A DNA stretch of 64,000 nt, taken from positions 1,054,001 through 1,118,000 of the forward strand of contig NZ_JAHUZE010000002.1 in the NCBI RefSeq assembly GCF_019218265.1, in the 5' to 3' direction. Origin of the DNA: Maritimibacter dapengensis (lineage in GTDB: Bacteria > Pseudomonadota > Alphaproteobacteria > Rhodobacterales > Rhodobacteraceae). The notes beneath the pieces are model-generated. The model ran no database searches and was not told the origin of the DNA. It worked only from the letters and a program-made list of their open reading frames with translations. The position numbers were made by a program, and so were the translations under genes. This document shows, piece after piece, positions 17,578-26,607 of this stretch (position 1 is the stretch's first letter; each line of letters starts with the position of its first letter).

Positions 17578-18642
17578 TTATTCAATGTCTTTCGGGGCGA
17601 CCGGGAGCGAGATGCGGAACACGGTCCTGCCGGGCACCGAATCCACCGCGATCCAGCCGTCGTGGTCCGATATGATCTTCGAGACGAGCGCGAGGCCGAG
17701 CCCGGTCCCGTTTTCCCGCCCCGAAACGAAGGGTTCGAAAATCTGCTCCACGATCTCCGGCGCGATACCGGGGCCGTCGTCGATGATCTCCACCTGCAAC
17801 GGCAGGCTCGCGCCGGTGCCGTCCCGGCGCCGAAGCCTGAGCCCGTGGTCATAAAACGTGCGTATCCTGATCTCGCCGCCGTCCTCGCCAGAGGCTTCCG
17901 TGGCGTTCTTCAAGAGGTTGAGAAACACCTGCATGAGCTGGTCGGGATCCACGAAGGTCGGCGGAAGCGACGGGTCGTAATCCTCTCGGATCTTCATCTT
18001 CGCGGCAAAGCCGACCTCGGCCGATTTCTGGGCACGGTCCAGAAGGTCGTGGACGTTGACCTCCCTGCGCTCGGGCGGCCTGAGGTTTCCGAATTGCTCG
18101 ACCTGCTCCAAGAGCGCGACGATCCGGCGGCTTTCGACCACGATAAGGTCCGTCAACTCCTGATCCTCGGCAGAAAGGTTCATCGACAGAAGCTGCGCCG
18201 CACCGGTGATCCCCGCCAGAGGGTTCTTGATCTCATGGGCCAGCATTTCGGCCATTCCAATAGCCGACCGCGCAGCGGATTTGACGCCATGCGCCTTGCC
18301 CACCCGGTCGGCAAGCTTGCGCGGCTCCATCAGCATCAGAAGTTGGCCGGACCGGCGGTTGATCGGGGCGATCTGGATGTTGCACTCGACGGGCGCGATG
18401 GTCCCCGTCCCCACGTCGACCGCGTTGATGAACATCGGCCCATGCGCGCGCCGCACCCTCTCGAACGCCCCGTCGAGATTGGCGTTGATCGCGAGGTAGT
18501 CGAGCACCGCCTTGCCGCAGAGCGACTTGGCGGATGCGTTGAAGAAATCTTCCGCCGCGCTGTTGGCATTGGCGATATGGTCATCTTCGTCGATGATCAG
18601 CCCCGGCACCGGCAGCGCGTTCCAGAGTTCTTCGTCGTCCAT
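17578..18642 (-). CDS. ntrB: Nitrogen sensor kinase/phosphatase NtrB
   Basis: 354 residues, soluble. A PAS domain (about 1-110, beginning [16 protein letters not shown]) is followed by the phospho-accepting His136 in HEIKNPLAG and a HATPase domain with '[10 protein letters not shown]', 'DDGPGIAP' and 'GTGLGLALV'. NtrB phosphorylates or dephosphorylates NtrC under PII control. The start at 18642 overlaps the dusB stop by one base (TGATG); the much longer open frame upstream belongs to dusB in another frame. The order dusB(nifR3)-ntrB-ntrC matches Rhodobacter. Confidence 0.95.
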   Translation of the reverse strand: MDDEELWNALPVPGLIIDEDDHIANANSAAEDFFNASAKSLCGKAVLDYLAINANLDGAFERVRRAHGPMFINAVDVGTGTIAPVECNIQIAPINRRSGQLLMLMEPRKLADRVGKAHGVKSAARSAIGMAEMLAHEIKNPLAGITGAAQLLSMNLSAEDQELTDLIVVESRRIVALLEQVEQFGNLRPPERREVNVHDLLDRAQKSAEVGFAAKMKIREDYDPSLPPTFVDPDQLMQVFLNLLKNATEASGEDGGEIRIRTFYDHGLRLRRRDGTGASLPLQVEIIDDGPGIAPEIVEQIFEPFVSGRENGTGLGLALVSKIISDHDGWIAVDSVPGRTVFRISLPVAPKDIE

Positions 18643-19622
18643 CAGGCAGCCTCGTGTTCGGGAGAAAGCGCGTCGGGAATGAGCGCCATGACGCGGGCCG
18701 GGTCGGGCTCGCTCAGAACGGCCCGGCGCATGTCCGGCGCGGTGCGCGCATCGTCCATGTACCAGCCCAGATGTTTGCGGATCACGCGCTTGCCGAGGTC
18801 GTCGCCGTAAAAGGCAAGCGAGGCCTCGTAATGCTCCAGGACCATCTCGACCAAGGCGCGGCCCGTGGGCGGCGTGGGCGCACGCGTGCCGAAAAGATCG
18901 GCCGCGATCTGAGCGATGAGCCATGGCCGTCCGCCCGCCGCACGGCCCACCATGACCCCATCGGCGCCCGAAAGCTGCATCGCCCGGCGGGCGTCTCGTG
19001 GGCTGGCGATGTCGCCATTTGCGATCACCGGAATGTCCACGCTTTCGCTCACCGCCCGGATCGCGGCCCAGTCCGCGCGGCCCTTGTAGAACTGGCAACG
19101 CGTGCGTCCGTGGATCGTGATCATGCGGATGCCCGCCGCTTCGGCCTGCCGCGCAAGCTCCGGGGCGTTGAGAAGACTGTCGTCCCAACCCAGCCGGGTC
19201 TTGAGCGTCACCGGGATCGACACCGCCGCCGTCACCGCTTCGATCAGCGACAGCGCCAGCGGCAGGTCGCGCAAAAGCGCCGAGCCGGACAGCCCGCCCA
19301 CCACCTTCTTCGCGGGGCAACCCATGTTGATGTCGATCATCTTCGCGCCGTTGGCCTCGACCATCCGCGCGGCCTCACCGATCCAATACGGGTCGCGGCC
19401 TGCAAGCTGCACCGCCGTATCCGCGTGGCCGAAACCCAGCTCGGCGCGCTCGCGGGTGCCGGGCTTTGCCTGCACCATCTCCTGGCTCGCGACCATTTCC
19501 GACACGACAAGCCCCGCGCCGAACCGCGACACGAGATCGCGAAACGGCAAATCCGTGATCCCCGCCATGGGGGCGAGAAAAACCGGGGGGCTTAATGTGA
19601 GGTCGTCCGTCAGCCGCAGCAC
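18642..19622 (-). CDS. dusB: tRNA dihydrouridine synthase DusB (NifR3)
   Basis: About 326 residues from a GTG start. The FMN-binding TIM barrel begins LSPPVFLAPMAGITDLPFR; the catalytic cysteine is Cys102 in NMGCPAKKVVGG; 'TLKTRLGWD' and 'HGRTRCQFYKG' follow with residues for FMN and tRNA binding. Dus enzymes reduce uridine in tRNA with NADPH. The GTG is preferred because AAGGA lies 9 bases upstream and homologues begin near LRLxDLTLSPP; the longest frame (to 19721) would run over the NtrC-like site. First gene of the dusB-ntrBC operon. Confidence 0.92.
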   Translation of the reverse strand: MLRLTDDLTLSPPVFLAPMAGITDLPFRDLVSRFGAGLVVSEMVASQEMVQAKPGTRERAELGFGHADTAVQLAGRDPYWIGEAARMVEANGAKMIDINMGCPAKKVVGGLSGSALLRDLPLALSLIEAVTAAVSIPVTLKTRLGWDDSLLNAPELARQAEAAGIRMITIHGRTRCQFYKGRADWAAIRAVSESVDIPVIANGDIASPRDARRAMQLSGADGVMVGRAAGGRPWLIAQIAADLFGTRAPTPPTGRALVEMVLEHYEASLAFYGDDLGKRVIRKHLGWYMDDARTAPDMRRAVLSEPDPARVMALIPDALSPEHEAA

Positions 19623-19714
19623 GCTGCCTAATCCTTGTGCGATTGCCCTGTTTGTAGGACCTGCCCTAAAAAGGTGCAATTTCGCGGGGGACACAAGCGC
19701 GATTAATCCGAATG

Positions 19715-19731
19715 TGCACATTATTTGTGCA
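19715..19731. promoter_or_regulatory. NtrC-like binding dyad upstream of dusB-ntrBC
   Basis: TGCACA-N5-TGTGCA, a perfect 6+6 dyad with a 5-base centre. It matches the classical NtrC consensus TGCAC-N7-GTGCA in all ten fixed positions. It lies 93 bases upstream of the dusB start, in the gap shared with divergent ispDF. Autoregulation of the ntr operon is the natural reading; binding is inferred. Confidence 0.65.
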
Positions 19732-19791
19732 TATTCCCCCCATATTCGGGCAAGGATTGGCTTTCATTTCGGCAGGCTCTAAACGGTTCAC

Positions 19792-20922
19792 ATGGATATT
19801 GCAGCACTCATCGTCGCCGCGGGGCGCGGCACGCGCGCCGGTGGCGGGGTTCCGAAGCAATGGCGGATGCTCTCGGGGCGGCGCGTCGCGGACTGGACGC
19901 TTCAGGCGTTTCGCGACCATCCCCGTGTGGGCCGGATCGTCGTGGTGCTGCATCCCGACGACATGGGACAGGCCGAGGAGCTGACCGGCGCGATCGTCGC
20001 GACCGGCGGGGCCACACGTGACGCAAGCGTCGCGGCGGGGCTCGAAGCGCTGGCGGGCGACCCGCCCGACGCGGTGTTGATCCATGACGTCGCCCGCCCG
20101 CTGGTCTCGCCCGAGGTCATCGACCGGGTGATCGATGGGCTGGCGCACGCCCCCGGTGCCGCCCCGGCCCTCGCCGTCACCGATGCGCTCTGGACCGGCG
20201 CGGACGGGATCGTGACCGGCACACAGGACCGCTCCGGCCTCTACCGCGCCCAGACCCCGCAGGGTTTCCGCTTCGACGCGATCCTTCAGGCCCACCGCGA
20301 CCACCCCGGCGGCGCCGCCGACGACGTGGAAGTGGCGCGCCATGCGGGCCTTGACGTCGCCATCGTGGCGGGCGACGAGAAGAACCTGAAAATAACCGGA
20401 CCCGAGGATTTCGCCCGGGCCGAAGACCTGATGAGGCAGCAGATGGATATACGCACCGGCCTTGGCTACGACGTTCACGCTTTCGAGGATGGCGACGCCT
20501 GCATCCTCTGCGGTGTCGCCGTGCCGCACGACAAGAAGCTCAAGGGCCATTCGGATGCGGATGTCGGCATGCACGCCCTGACCGACGCGATCTACGGCGC
20601 GCTCGCCGAAGGCGACATCGGCCAGCATTTCCCGCCGTCCGAGTCGGAATGGAAAGGCGCGGCGTCCGACATCTTCCTGAAACACGCCATCGAACTGGCA
20701 CGCTCGAAGGGCTTCGAGCTTGCCAATTGCGACGTCACGCTAATCTGCGAACAGCCCAAGATCGGGCCCCATGCAGGTGCGATGCGCGCCGAGCTTGCCC
20801 GGATCATGTCGGTCGACCCGGACCGGGTGAGCGTCAAAGCCACCACGTCCGAACGCCTCGGCTTCACCGGTCGTGAAGAAGGCATCGCCTCCCAAGCCGT
20901 CGCAACGCTGGTGCGGGCATGA
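19792..20922 (+). CDS. ispDF: Bifunctional IspD/IspF isoprenoid enzyme
   Basis: 376 residues joining two MEP-pathway activities. IspD (1 to about 215) has the nucleotide-binding loop [16 protein letters not shown] and 'HDVARPLV', and makes CDP-methylerythritol from MEP and CTP. IspF (218-376) begins [14 protein letters not shown] with zinc ligands Asp227 and His229 and the later 'GHSDADV' segment; it cyclises CDP-ME-2-phosphate to MEcPP. The fusion is common in alphaproteobacteria and skips the IspE step, which is a separate enzyme. It starts a run with pgpA (4-base overlap) and pncC. Confidence 0.95.
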   Translation: MDIAALIVAAGRGTRAGGGVPKQWRMLSGRRVADWTLQAFRDHPRVGRIVVVLHPDDMGQAEELTGAIVATGGATRDASVAAGLEALAGDPPDAVLIHDVARPLVSPEVIDRVIDGLAHAPGAAPALAVTDALWTGADGIVTGTQDRSGLYRAQTPQGFRFDAILQAHRDHPGGAADDVEVARHAGLDVAIVAGDEKNLKITGPEDFARAEDLMRQQMDIRTGLGYDVHAFEDGDACILCGVAVPHDKKLKGHSDADVGMHALTDAIYGALAEGDIGQHFPPSESEWKGAASDIFLKHAIELARSKGFELANCDVTLICEQPKIGPHAGAMRAELARIMSVDPDRVSVKATTSERLGFTGREEGIASQAVATLVRA

Positions 20923-21437
20923 GCCGCGTCTTCGCCACTTTCTTCTTCATCGGCTACCTGAAACCGGCCTCCGGCACATGGGGGTCACTTGCCGCCCTGC
21001 CCTTCATCTGGGCGCTGCACGAATTGGGGCGCATCTTTCTGCCGTTCGAACTGGGCGGCCCGCTGCTCCTGTCGGTCGCACTGGTGCTCACCTTCTTCGG
21101 CGGGCTGAAAGCCACACGCCTCATGACGGCCGGCGGCGACGATCACGACCCCTCCGAAATCGTCATCGACGAAGTCGTGGGTCAGGGCATCGCCATTCTT
21201 CCGGTGTCCATCGGGGCCGCGGGTGTAGGCGCGGATGTGCTGGCGCTCTATCCCGGCTGGATCGTGGGGTTCCTCGCCTTCCGGCTCTTCGACATCTGGA
21301 AACCCTGGCTCATCGGGCGCGCGGACCGGCGCGGCGACGCGCTCGGCGTCATGCTGGACGACGTGATCGCGGGCGTCTTCGCCGCCTTCGTGGTCCTGAT
21401 CGCTGCCGGTGTGAGCCACGCGATCGTCATGGTGTGA
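20919..21437 (+). CDS. pgpA: Phosphatidylglycerophosphatase A
   Basis: 172 residues, membrane protein. It begins with the family pattern '[21 protein letters not shown]' and carries the acidic motif [16 protein letters not shown], where the Asp/Glu cluster binds Mg2+ for phosphatase activity, then '[10 protein letters not shown]' near the C-terminus. It converts phosphatidylglycerol phosphate to phosphatidylglycerol at the inner membrane. Its ATG overlaps the ispDF stop. Confidence 0.93.
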   Translation: MSRVFATFFFIGYLKPASGTWGSLAALPFIWALHELGRIFLPFELGGPLLLSVALVLTFFGGLKATRLMTAGGDDHDPSEIVIDEVVGQGIAILPVSIGAAGVGADVLALYPGWIVGFLAFRLFDIWKPWLIGRADRRGDALGVMLDDVIAGVFAAFVVLIAAGVSHAIVMV

Positions 21438-21438
21438 C

Positions 21439-21906
21439 ATGGACCCGGCCCGCGTTCTCGACCTCTGCCGCAAAGCCGGGCTGACCGTCGCCACGGCGGA
21501 AAGCTGCACCGGCGGCATGGTCGGCGCGGCGCTCACGGACATTGCCGGGTCGTCGGACGTGTTCGAACGCGGTTTCATCACCTATTCCAACGCCGCCAAA
21601 CGCGAACTGCTGGGCGTCACACAGGCCAGCCTCGACGCCTTCGGCGCAGTCTCGGAAGAGGTCGCGAGGGAGATGGCCGAGGGCGCGCTGAAGCATTCCA
21701 CGGCCAATCTCGCGGTCTCGATCACCGGCATCGCCGGGCCCGGCGGGTCCGAGCACAAGCCGGAGGGCCGGGTCTGTTTCGGGGTCGCGGGCAACGGGCC
21801 GACGTTGACAGAAACCGTGGAGTTCGGCGCATTGGGCCGCGCCGAGGTGCGCCGAGCCGCCATGAACCACGCGCTCGCCCTGCTGGGCGCACGCGCCGCG
21901 GCCTGA
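21439..21906 (+). CDS. pncC: CinA-type nicotinamide-nucleotide amidase PncC
   Basis: 155 residues, the CinA C-terminal amidase domain alone. Motifs: TAESCTGGMVGAALTDI with the catalytic Ser/Thr region, 'GFITYSNAAKRELLGV' and 'SITGIAGPGGSEHKPEGRV'. The enzyme deamidates nicotinamide mononucleotide back to NaMN in the pyridine-nucleotide cycle. It starts one base after the pgpA stop, so co-translation with ispDF-pgpA is likely. Confidence 0.92.
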   Translation: MDPARVLDLCRKAGLTVATAESCTGGMVGAALTDIAGSSDVFERGFITYSNAAKRELLGVTQASLDAFGAVSEEVAREMAEGALKHSTANLAVSITGIAGPGGSEHKPEGRVCFGVAGNGPTLTETVEFGALGRAEVRRAAMNHALALLGARAAA

Positions 21907-21970
21907 CCCCACGCGCCACCGCCGCGAAATTCCAGTGTCGCCGCCAAAACACGCAGCTTTCCCGCATATC

Positions 21971-22014
21971 CGCGCATTATTTGGGCAGTTTTGAATCTGC
22001 ATAGCTTTTGTGCG
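21971..22014 (+). promoter_or_regulatory. Two tandem NtrC-like dyads upstream of amtB
   Basis: Site 1 (21971-21987) has the same AT-rich centre as the dusB site and differs from it at only three of 17 positions. Site 2 (21998-22014) keeps TGCA-N8-GTGC, matching eight of ten consensus positions. The sites are 27 bases apart and end 83 bases before the amtB ATG. Tandem sites at this distance suit NtrC activation of sigma70 polymerase. Binding is inferred. Confidence 0.5.
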
Positions 22015-22097
22015 TCTGCCCGTCTCGCGAGCCTTGCCCTTTGCGCCCCACGCCCTATTCCGCCCCCATTCCAAACGAACAAGGGACGGAGGGGAAT

Positions 22098-23276
22098 ATG
22101 AACGGGGCAGATACCGCCTGGATCATCGTGGCGACCGCATTGGTGCTTTTTATGACGCTGCCGGGGCTGGCGCTTTTCTACGGAGGCCTCGTTCGCGCGC
22201 GCAACGTCCTCTCGGTCTTCATGCATGTCTACGCCATCGCCGCTTTGATGAGCGTGCTGTGGCTCGCCTTCGGCTACACCATCGCCTTCGGTGACGGGAA
22301 CGCCGTGTGGGGCGGACTTGGCAAGATGTTCCTTCTGGGGATCGACGGCGAGGCGCTGTCGGGCACGATCCCCGAAGTCCTGTTCTTCGCCTTCCAGATG
22401 ACCTTCGCGATCATCACCCCGGCGCTCATCGTCGGCGCTTACGTGGAGCGGATCGGCTTCGGCTTCGTCCTCGCATTCTCGGGTCTCTGGATGCTTCTGT
22501 GTTATGCGCCGGTGGTTCACTGGATCTGGGGCGGCGGGTTCCTGTCCGACGGCGGCATCTTCGGGGAGACCGGCGTGCGCGACTTCGCGGGCGGCATTGT
22601 CGTTCACGAAACCGCAGGCCTCGCCGCGATCATGATCTCGGTCTTTCTCGGCCCACGCAAGGACCGCAAGAAACCGCCGCATTCGCCCGGTTTCGTGATG
22701 ATCGGCGCGTCGATGCTCTGGGTCGGCTGGTTCGGCTTCAACGGCGGCTCGCAGTTGGCTGCGGACGGCGGTGCGGCAATGGCGCTGACCGTCACGCATA
22801 TCTCCGCCGCAACCGCCTCGCTCACCTGGGCGCTGTGGGAGAAGATCAAGTTCGGCCGTGCCTCGCTCGTCGGGATCGTCACGGGGACCATCGCGGGCCT
22901 CGCTTCGATCACACCTGCCTCAGGCTTCGTTGGCCCCATCGAGGCCTTGGTCATCGGTGGCGTCGCGGGCGTTTTGTGCCAGGAGGCCGTGAACCTCATC
23001 CGGAACCGGCTCAACATCGACGACACGCTCGACGTCTTCGCGGTACACGGCGTCGGCGGCATCTTCGGCACGATCATGATCGCGGTCTTCGGCGCGGGTG
23101 CATGGGCAGCGCAGCTCGGCTCGCTGGTCATCGTGGGCGTGTTCACGATTGTCGTGACCTTCATCCTCATCAAGGCGATCTCGATCATCACGCATCTGCG
23201 CGTCGATGAAGAGACCGAGACGAACGGCCTCGACCTGACGGTTCACGGCGAACGCGCCTACGACATCATCAGCTGA
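22098..23276 (+). CDS. amtB: Ammonium transporter AmtB
   Basis: About 392 residues with eleven membrane helices. It starts MNGADTAWIIVATALVLFM and has 'LPGLALFYGGLVRARNVLS', the substrate-path 'AFQMTFAIITPALIVGAYVER', and the twin pore histidines in GGIVVHETAG and VFAVHGVGG. AmtB moves ammonium when external levels are low. The ATG at 22098 has GGAGGGGAA just upstream; the earlier ATG of the open frame has none. No glnK/glnB gene adjoins it, which is unusual for amtB. Confidence 0.95.
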   Translation: MNGADTAWIIVATALVLFMTLPGLALFYGGLVRARNVLSVFMHVYAIAALMSVLWLAFGYTIAFGDGNAVWGGLGKMFLLGIDGEALSGTIPEVLFFAFQMTFAIITPALIVGAYVERIGFGFVLAFSGLWMLLCYAPVVHWIWGGGFLSDGGIFGETGVRDFAGGIVVHETAGLAAIMISVFLGPRKDRKKPPHSPGFVMIGASMLWVGWFGFNGGSQLAADGGAAMALTVTHISAATASLTWALWEKIKFGRASLVGIVTGTIAGLASITPASGFVGPIEALVIGGVAGVLCQEAVNLIRNRLNIDDTLDVFAVHGVGGIFGTIMIAVFGAGAWAAQLGSLVIVGVFTIVVTFILIKAISIITHLRVDEETETNGLDLTVHGERAYDIIS

Positions 23277-23298
23277 TCGTCAGCAGGGTTGAAGCTTT

Positions 23299-23330
23299 AA
23301 GGCGCGTGGGGGTCACTTCACGCGCCTTTT
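23299..23330 (+). terminator. Intrinsic terminator of amtB
   Basis: A perfect 10-bp stem (AAGGCGCGTG / CACGCGCCTT) with a 10-base loop ends in TTTT, 23 bases after the amtB stop. Confidence 0.85.
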
Positions 23331-23400
23331 CATTGCGCCCCGGACGGCGTGTATCCCGCGCTCCGCTGCGGGTGTTAACCCAACCGGAACCACACCCTTT

Positions 23401-23444
23401 TCCATACGCTTTCCATACGTATTCCATACGTGAAACATACGTTG
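23401..23444. repeat. Four-copy 11-bp direct repeat (CATACG array)
   Basis: CATACG occurs at 23403, 23414, 23425 and 23436, exactly 11 bp apart. The first three units share TCCATACG; the fourth is AACATACG. The array lies in the gap between convergent amtB and the phosphoesterase gene, and is bracketed by the inverted heptamers GTTAACC (23374) and GGTTAAC (23465). One-turn spacing puts all copies on one face of the helix, as for a multi-copy protein-binding site. Function unknown. Confidence 0.7.
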
Positions 23445-23466
23445 GTTTTTGCGGTCGCACGAAAGG

Positions 23467-24288
23467 TTAACTCACCGGCCCGGAGACCGGCCGGCGTCGA
23501 CGCAGCGCGTCGGGCAACACGTCCTGGGACGGCCAGCAACCGTCCATCAACGCCTGATCGTAGCCCTGCGTCAGCCCCGCCGCCTTCATCGCATGAACGC
23601 TCGGCGTGGGGTCGTATGACAGCCGCAGGATATGCGCCCCGGACCCGTCGAGCCGCACATATTGCCCGCCCGGAACCCCGTTGTTGGGCGGCATCCCGAT
23701 CACACCCGCATTGATCCAGTGCCGCCCCGCGACGATCCGCTGAAACGCCAGCCCCGAGTGCCCGGCGATGACGCCGTCGACCGGCCCGACCGCCGCTTCG
23801 ATCACGGCGATTTCCGCTGCGAATTCTTCCTGTCTGGAGGTCTGCCACAGGAACCGCGAGATATGAGTGACGCCTCCGTGGATCACGGCATAGCGGCGAT
23901 TTTCGTGCGTGAAAACAAGCATATCCGGAAGTTCGGTCATCCAGTCGCGGGCCGCTTCACCGATGGTCCGATCCGCGTGACGCCACCAGCCTGCGCTCAG
24001 CCTGTCGCACAGGCTCCCGGCCTCGAACCCGCAGCCGCAATGCCCCGCGCCCGCGCCCAGCTGGCGCTCGACGTTGCCTGCAATTCCCGACCAGCCGAGC
24101 AACCGCAAGCGCGCCACGCAGTCCGCACCTTCGGCACAGTAGCCGACGGCATCGCCGGTCGAGATCACATGCACCACGCCGGCATTGTCGATCGCCCGCT
24201 CCAGCGCATCGAGCGCGGCGAGGTTTCCCAGCGCGCCGCCCCACAGGACGACAGGGCCGGACAAGCTGCCCAGATCCTGGATAATCAT
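23467..24288 (-). CDS. Metallophosphoesterase-like protein with degraded metal motifs
   Basis: About 273 residues in the calcineurin-like phosphoesterase pattern: ISTGDAVGY (motif II), GIAGNVE (motif III, normally GNH[DE]), VIHGGVT (IV) and VIAGHSG (V, normally GHTH). Motif I, normally D-x-H, reads WGGALGNL and has lost both ligands. The order and spacing keep the fold recognisable, but several metal ligands are gone, so ordinary phosphatase activity is doubtful. The start at 24288 follows a GGGAGGAG ribosome site. It may be a nucleotide- or protein-binding relative; no function is claimed. Confidence 0.65.
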   Translation of the reverse strand: MIIQDLGSLSGPVVLWGGALGNLAALDALERAIDNAGVVHVISTGDAVGYCAEGADCVARLRLLGWSGIAGNVERQLGAGAGHCGCGFEAGSLCDRLSAGWWRHADRTIGEAARDWMTELPDMLVFTHENRRYAVIHGGVTHISRFLWQTSRQEEFAAEIAVIEAAVGPVDGVIAGHSGLAFQRIVAGRHWINAGVIGMPPNNGVPGGQYVRLDGSGAHILRLSYDPTPSVHAMKAAGLTQGYDQALMDGCWPSQDVLPDALRRRRPVSGPVS

Positions 24289-24366
24289 GTCTCCTCCCCT
24301 CCCCGCCACTTGAAACGACGGGGTTGGCAAACCATAACACGCACACCCCTTGGAGAAACAATCACA

Positions 24367-25686
24367 ATGACCCCCGCCGACCCCGGCACCATGCTCGACA
24401 CCGCGTTCTGGATTTCCGCCGGTGCCATCGTCCTGCTCCTTGTCCTGTCCGGCTTTTTCTCCGGTTCAGAGACGGCCCTGACCGCCGCGTCGCGCGGGAA
24501 ACTACGCGCGAAAGCCGACAAGGGCGATAAAGGCGCGGAGCGGGCGCTTCAGATTACCGAAGACAATGAGCGTCTGATCGGTTCGGTCCTGCTCGGCAAC
24601 AACTTCGTCAACATCCTCGCCTCGGCGCTTGCAACGGCGCTGTTCACGCGGCTGTTCGGCGACAGCGGTGTGGCCCTGGCGACCTTGGTGATGACGCTTC
24701 TGGTGCTAATCTTCGCCGAAGTTCTGCCGAAGACCTACGCGATCACCCGGCCCGAGAACGCCGCCGGTTGGGTGTCTGCCCCGATCCGCATCATCATCCT
24801 CGTCCTCGCCCCTGTTGTCAGCGTGGTCCGCGCCCTCGTGCGCCTGATCCTGCGCGCTTTCGGCGTTCAGACCGACCCGGACAGTCATATCCTTGCCGTC
24901 CGCGAGGAAATCATGGGCGCGATCACGTTGGGCCACCACGAAGGCGCGGTGGAGAAGGAAGACCGCGACCGGCTTCTGGGTGCGCTCGACCTCGGGGAGC
25001 GGACGGTCGAAGAGATCATGCTTCATCGCAGCCAGATCGAGGTCATCAACGCCGGTCTCCCGGCCCGAGAAGTCCTGGAGCAGGCGCTCGCCTCACCCCA
25101 CACGCGACTGCCGCTTTACCGTGACGAGCCGGAGAACATCGTCGGGCTGATCCACGCGAAGGACCTGAGCCGCGCCATGTACGAGGCCGGTCAGGCGGCG
25201 GGTGACGCGTTCCGCGTGGAGGCCTTCGATAACTTCGACATCATGGGCGTGGCGATGGAGCCCTATTTCATTCCCGAGACCACGACGCTCGACAGCCAGA
25301 TGCGCGAATTCCTCAAGCGGCACACGCATTTCGCACTCGTCGTGGACGAATATGGCTCGCTTCAGGGGCTCATCACGCTCGAGGACATCCTCGAAGAGAT
25401 CGTGGGTGAGATCACCGACGAATTCGACACGTCGGATGCGGGCGATCTGAAACTGCTGTCGGACGGGGCCTATTCCGTCGATGGCGGCATGACGATCCGC
25501 GACCTCAACCGCGCGAACGACTGGTCGCTCCCGGACGAGGAAGCCAACACGATCGCCGGTCTCGTCATTCACGAGGCGCAGACGATCCCCGCGGAAGGTC
25601 AGGTGTTTTCCTTTCACGGCTTCCGGTTCGAAGTCACGAAGCGCACGGAAAACCGTATTTCGCGCCTCAAAATCCGTCGACTTTGA
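24367..25686 (+). CDS. CNNM/CorC (HlyC/CorC) family transporter
   Basis: About 439 residues. An N-terminal DUF21 domain with 'LSGFFSGSETALTAASRGKL' and three to four helices (about 10-175) is followed by a CBS pair (about 210-340, containing 'HTRLPLYRDEPENIVGLIHAKDL' and 'FALVVDEYGSLQGLITLEDILEEIVGEI') and a C-terminal CorC_HlyC domain. The family exports Mg2+ or links to Co2+ resistance; the hemolysin name is historical. The ATG at 24367 has TTGGAG upstream. The open frame extends far back antisense to the phosphoesterase, which is not coding. Confidence 0.9.
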   Translation: MTPADPGTMLDTAFWISAGAIVLLLVLSGFFSGSETALTAASRGKLRAKADKGDKGAERALQITEDNERLIGSVLLGNNFVNILASALATALFTRLFGDSGVALATLVMTLLVLIFAEVLPKTYAITRPENAAGWVSAPIRIIILVLAPVVSVVRALVRLILRAFGVQTDPDSHILAVREEIMGAITLGHHEGAVEKEDRDRLLGALDLGERTVEEIMLHRSQIEVINAGLPAREVLEQALASPHTRLPLYRDEPENIVGLIHAKDLSRAMYEAGQAAGDAFRVEAFDNFDIMGVAMEPYFIPETTTLDSQMREFLKRHTHFALVVDEYGSLQGLITLEDILEEIVGEITDEFDTSDAGDLKLLSDGAYSVDGGMTIRDLNRANDWSLPDEEANTIAGLVIHEAQTIPAEGQVFSFHGFRFEVTKRTENRISRLKIRRL

Positions 25687-25777
25687 CCAGAACCGCCCGT
25701 TGACGCGTAGCTGACGTGACGGCGGGCTGGCAATCTCGCCACGCCACCTTAGGTCGAAGGAAACGGAGAGGAGTGCC

Positions 25778-26545
25778 ATGCAACCGAAGATCATCCATTG
25801 CGCTGACGGATTCTGGAACATCCGCGGGTCGTTCAAGCTCGGCGGCATTTTGGAACTCGGCACGCATTGTTCGCTCGTACGACTTGGCGACGGGCGCTTC
25901 GTCATGCTGGACAGCTACACGATCCCCCGAGAGCTGCTGGCTGAACTGGACGAGATCACCGGGGGGCGCGACAACGTGGTGGCGGTCATCAACCTGCATC
26001 CATTCCACACGCTTCATTCCGAGGCGATGCATAGGGACTTCCCGAACGCGCGCCATTTCGGGACAAGCCGTCATATCCGCAAGTATCCCGATCTCGGGTG
26101 GGAGAAGACCACGACCGAGGACCTCGTGACCGGCACGGAGTTTGCCGAGGACCTCGATTTCTCGCTCCCAGCCGGGGTCGAACTGGTCCCCGCAAATGAG
26201 AACATCCATTGCGGCTCCATCCTTGCCTACCACCAGGCGTCGAAGACGATCCATGTAGACGACACCTTCAACCTGCGGGGCGCGAAGAAAGGCAAGCCGG
26301 GTAAGCTGAGCGTTCACCTGACGCTGGGCGCAGCGCTCGAGGACCGACCCGGCGCGGCGTCCGACTTTCGCGACTGGGGCGCGTCGATCACCGAGCGATG
26401 GTCGGGTGCGCAGCGGATCTGTGTGGCCCATGCGGGTGTGATGACCGCCGAAAAACTCGGAGAGCCTTCGGTCAACGTGGCGATGAAAGCCGCGCTTCAG
26501 GCTGCGGAGAAAAAGCTTCGCAAGCACGAAGCGAAACACGGCTGA
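25778..26545 (+). CDS. Metallo-beta-lactamase-like (DUF4336-like) protein
   Basis: 255 residues. The opening 'FWNIRGSFKLGGILELGTHCSLVRL' and 'RFVMLDSYTI', followed by 'VINLHPFHTLHSEAMHRDFPNARHFG', resemble MBL-fold proteins of the DUF4336 type, in which the HxHxDH zinc motif is reduced to spaced histidines. 'TIHVDDTFNL' would correspond to the later Asp ligand strand. No signal peptide is seen, so it is probably cytoplasmic. The gene has a GGAGAGGAG ribosome site and precedes the M23 lipoprotein by 62 bases. Family call is tentative; function unknown. Confidence 0.5.
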   Translation: MQPKIIHCADGFWNIRGSFKLGGILELGTHCSLVRLGDGRFVMLDSYTIPRELLAELDEITGGRDNVVAVINLHPFHTLHSEAMHRDFPNARHFGTSRHIRKYPDLGWEKTTTEDLVTGTEFAEDLDFSLPAGVELVPANENIHCGSILAYHQASKTIHVDDTFNLRGAKKGKPGKLSVHLTLGAALEDRPGAASDFRDWGASITERWSGAQRICVAHAGVMTAEKLGEPSVNVAMKAALQAAEKKLRKHEAKHG

Positions 26546-26607
26546 GGCTTCCCCAAAGGCGCCGAATTCCGTATGACACGGCAGGCGCGTTTTGGGGGGA
26601 TCTGGCG

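Noticed and set aside
23401-23444. CRISPR-like array
   Set aside because: Units of 11 bp with no spacers; not CRISPR.
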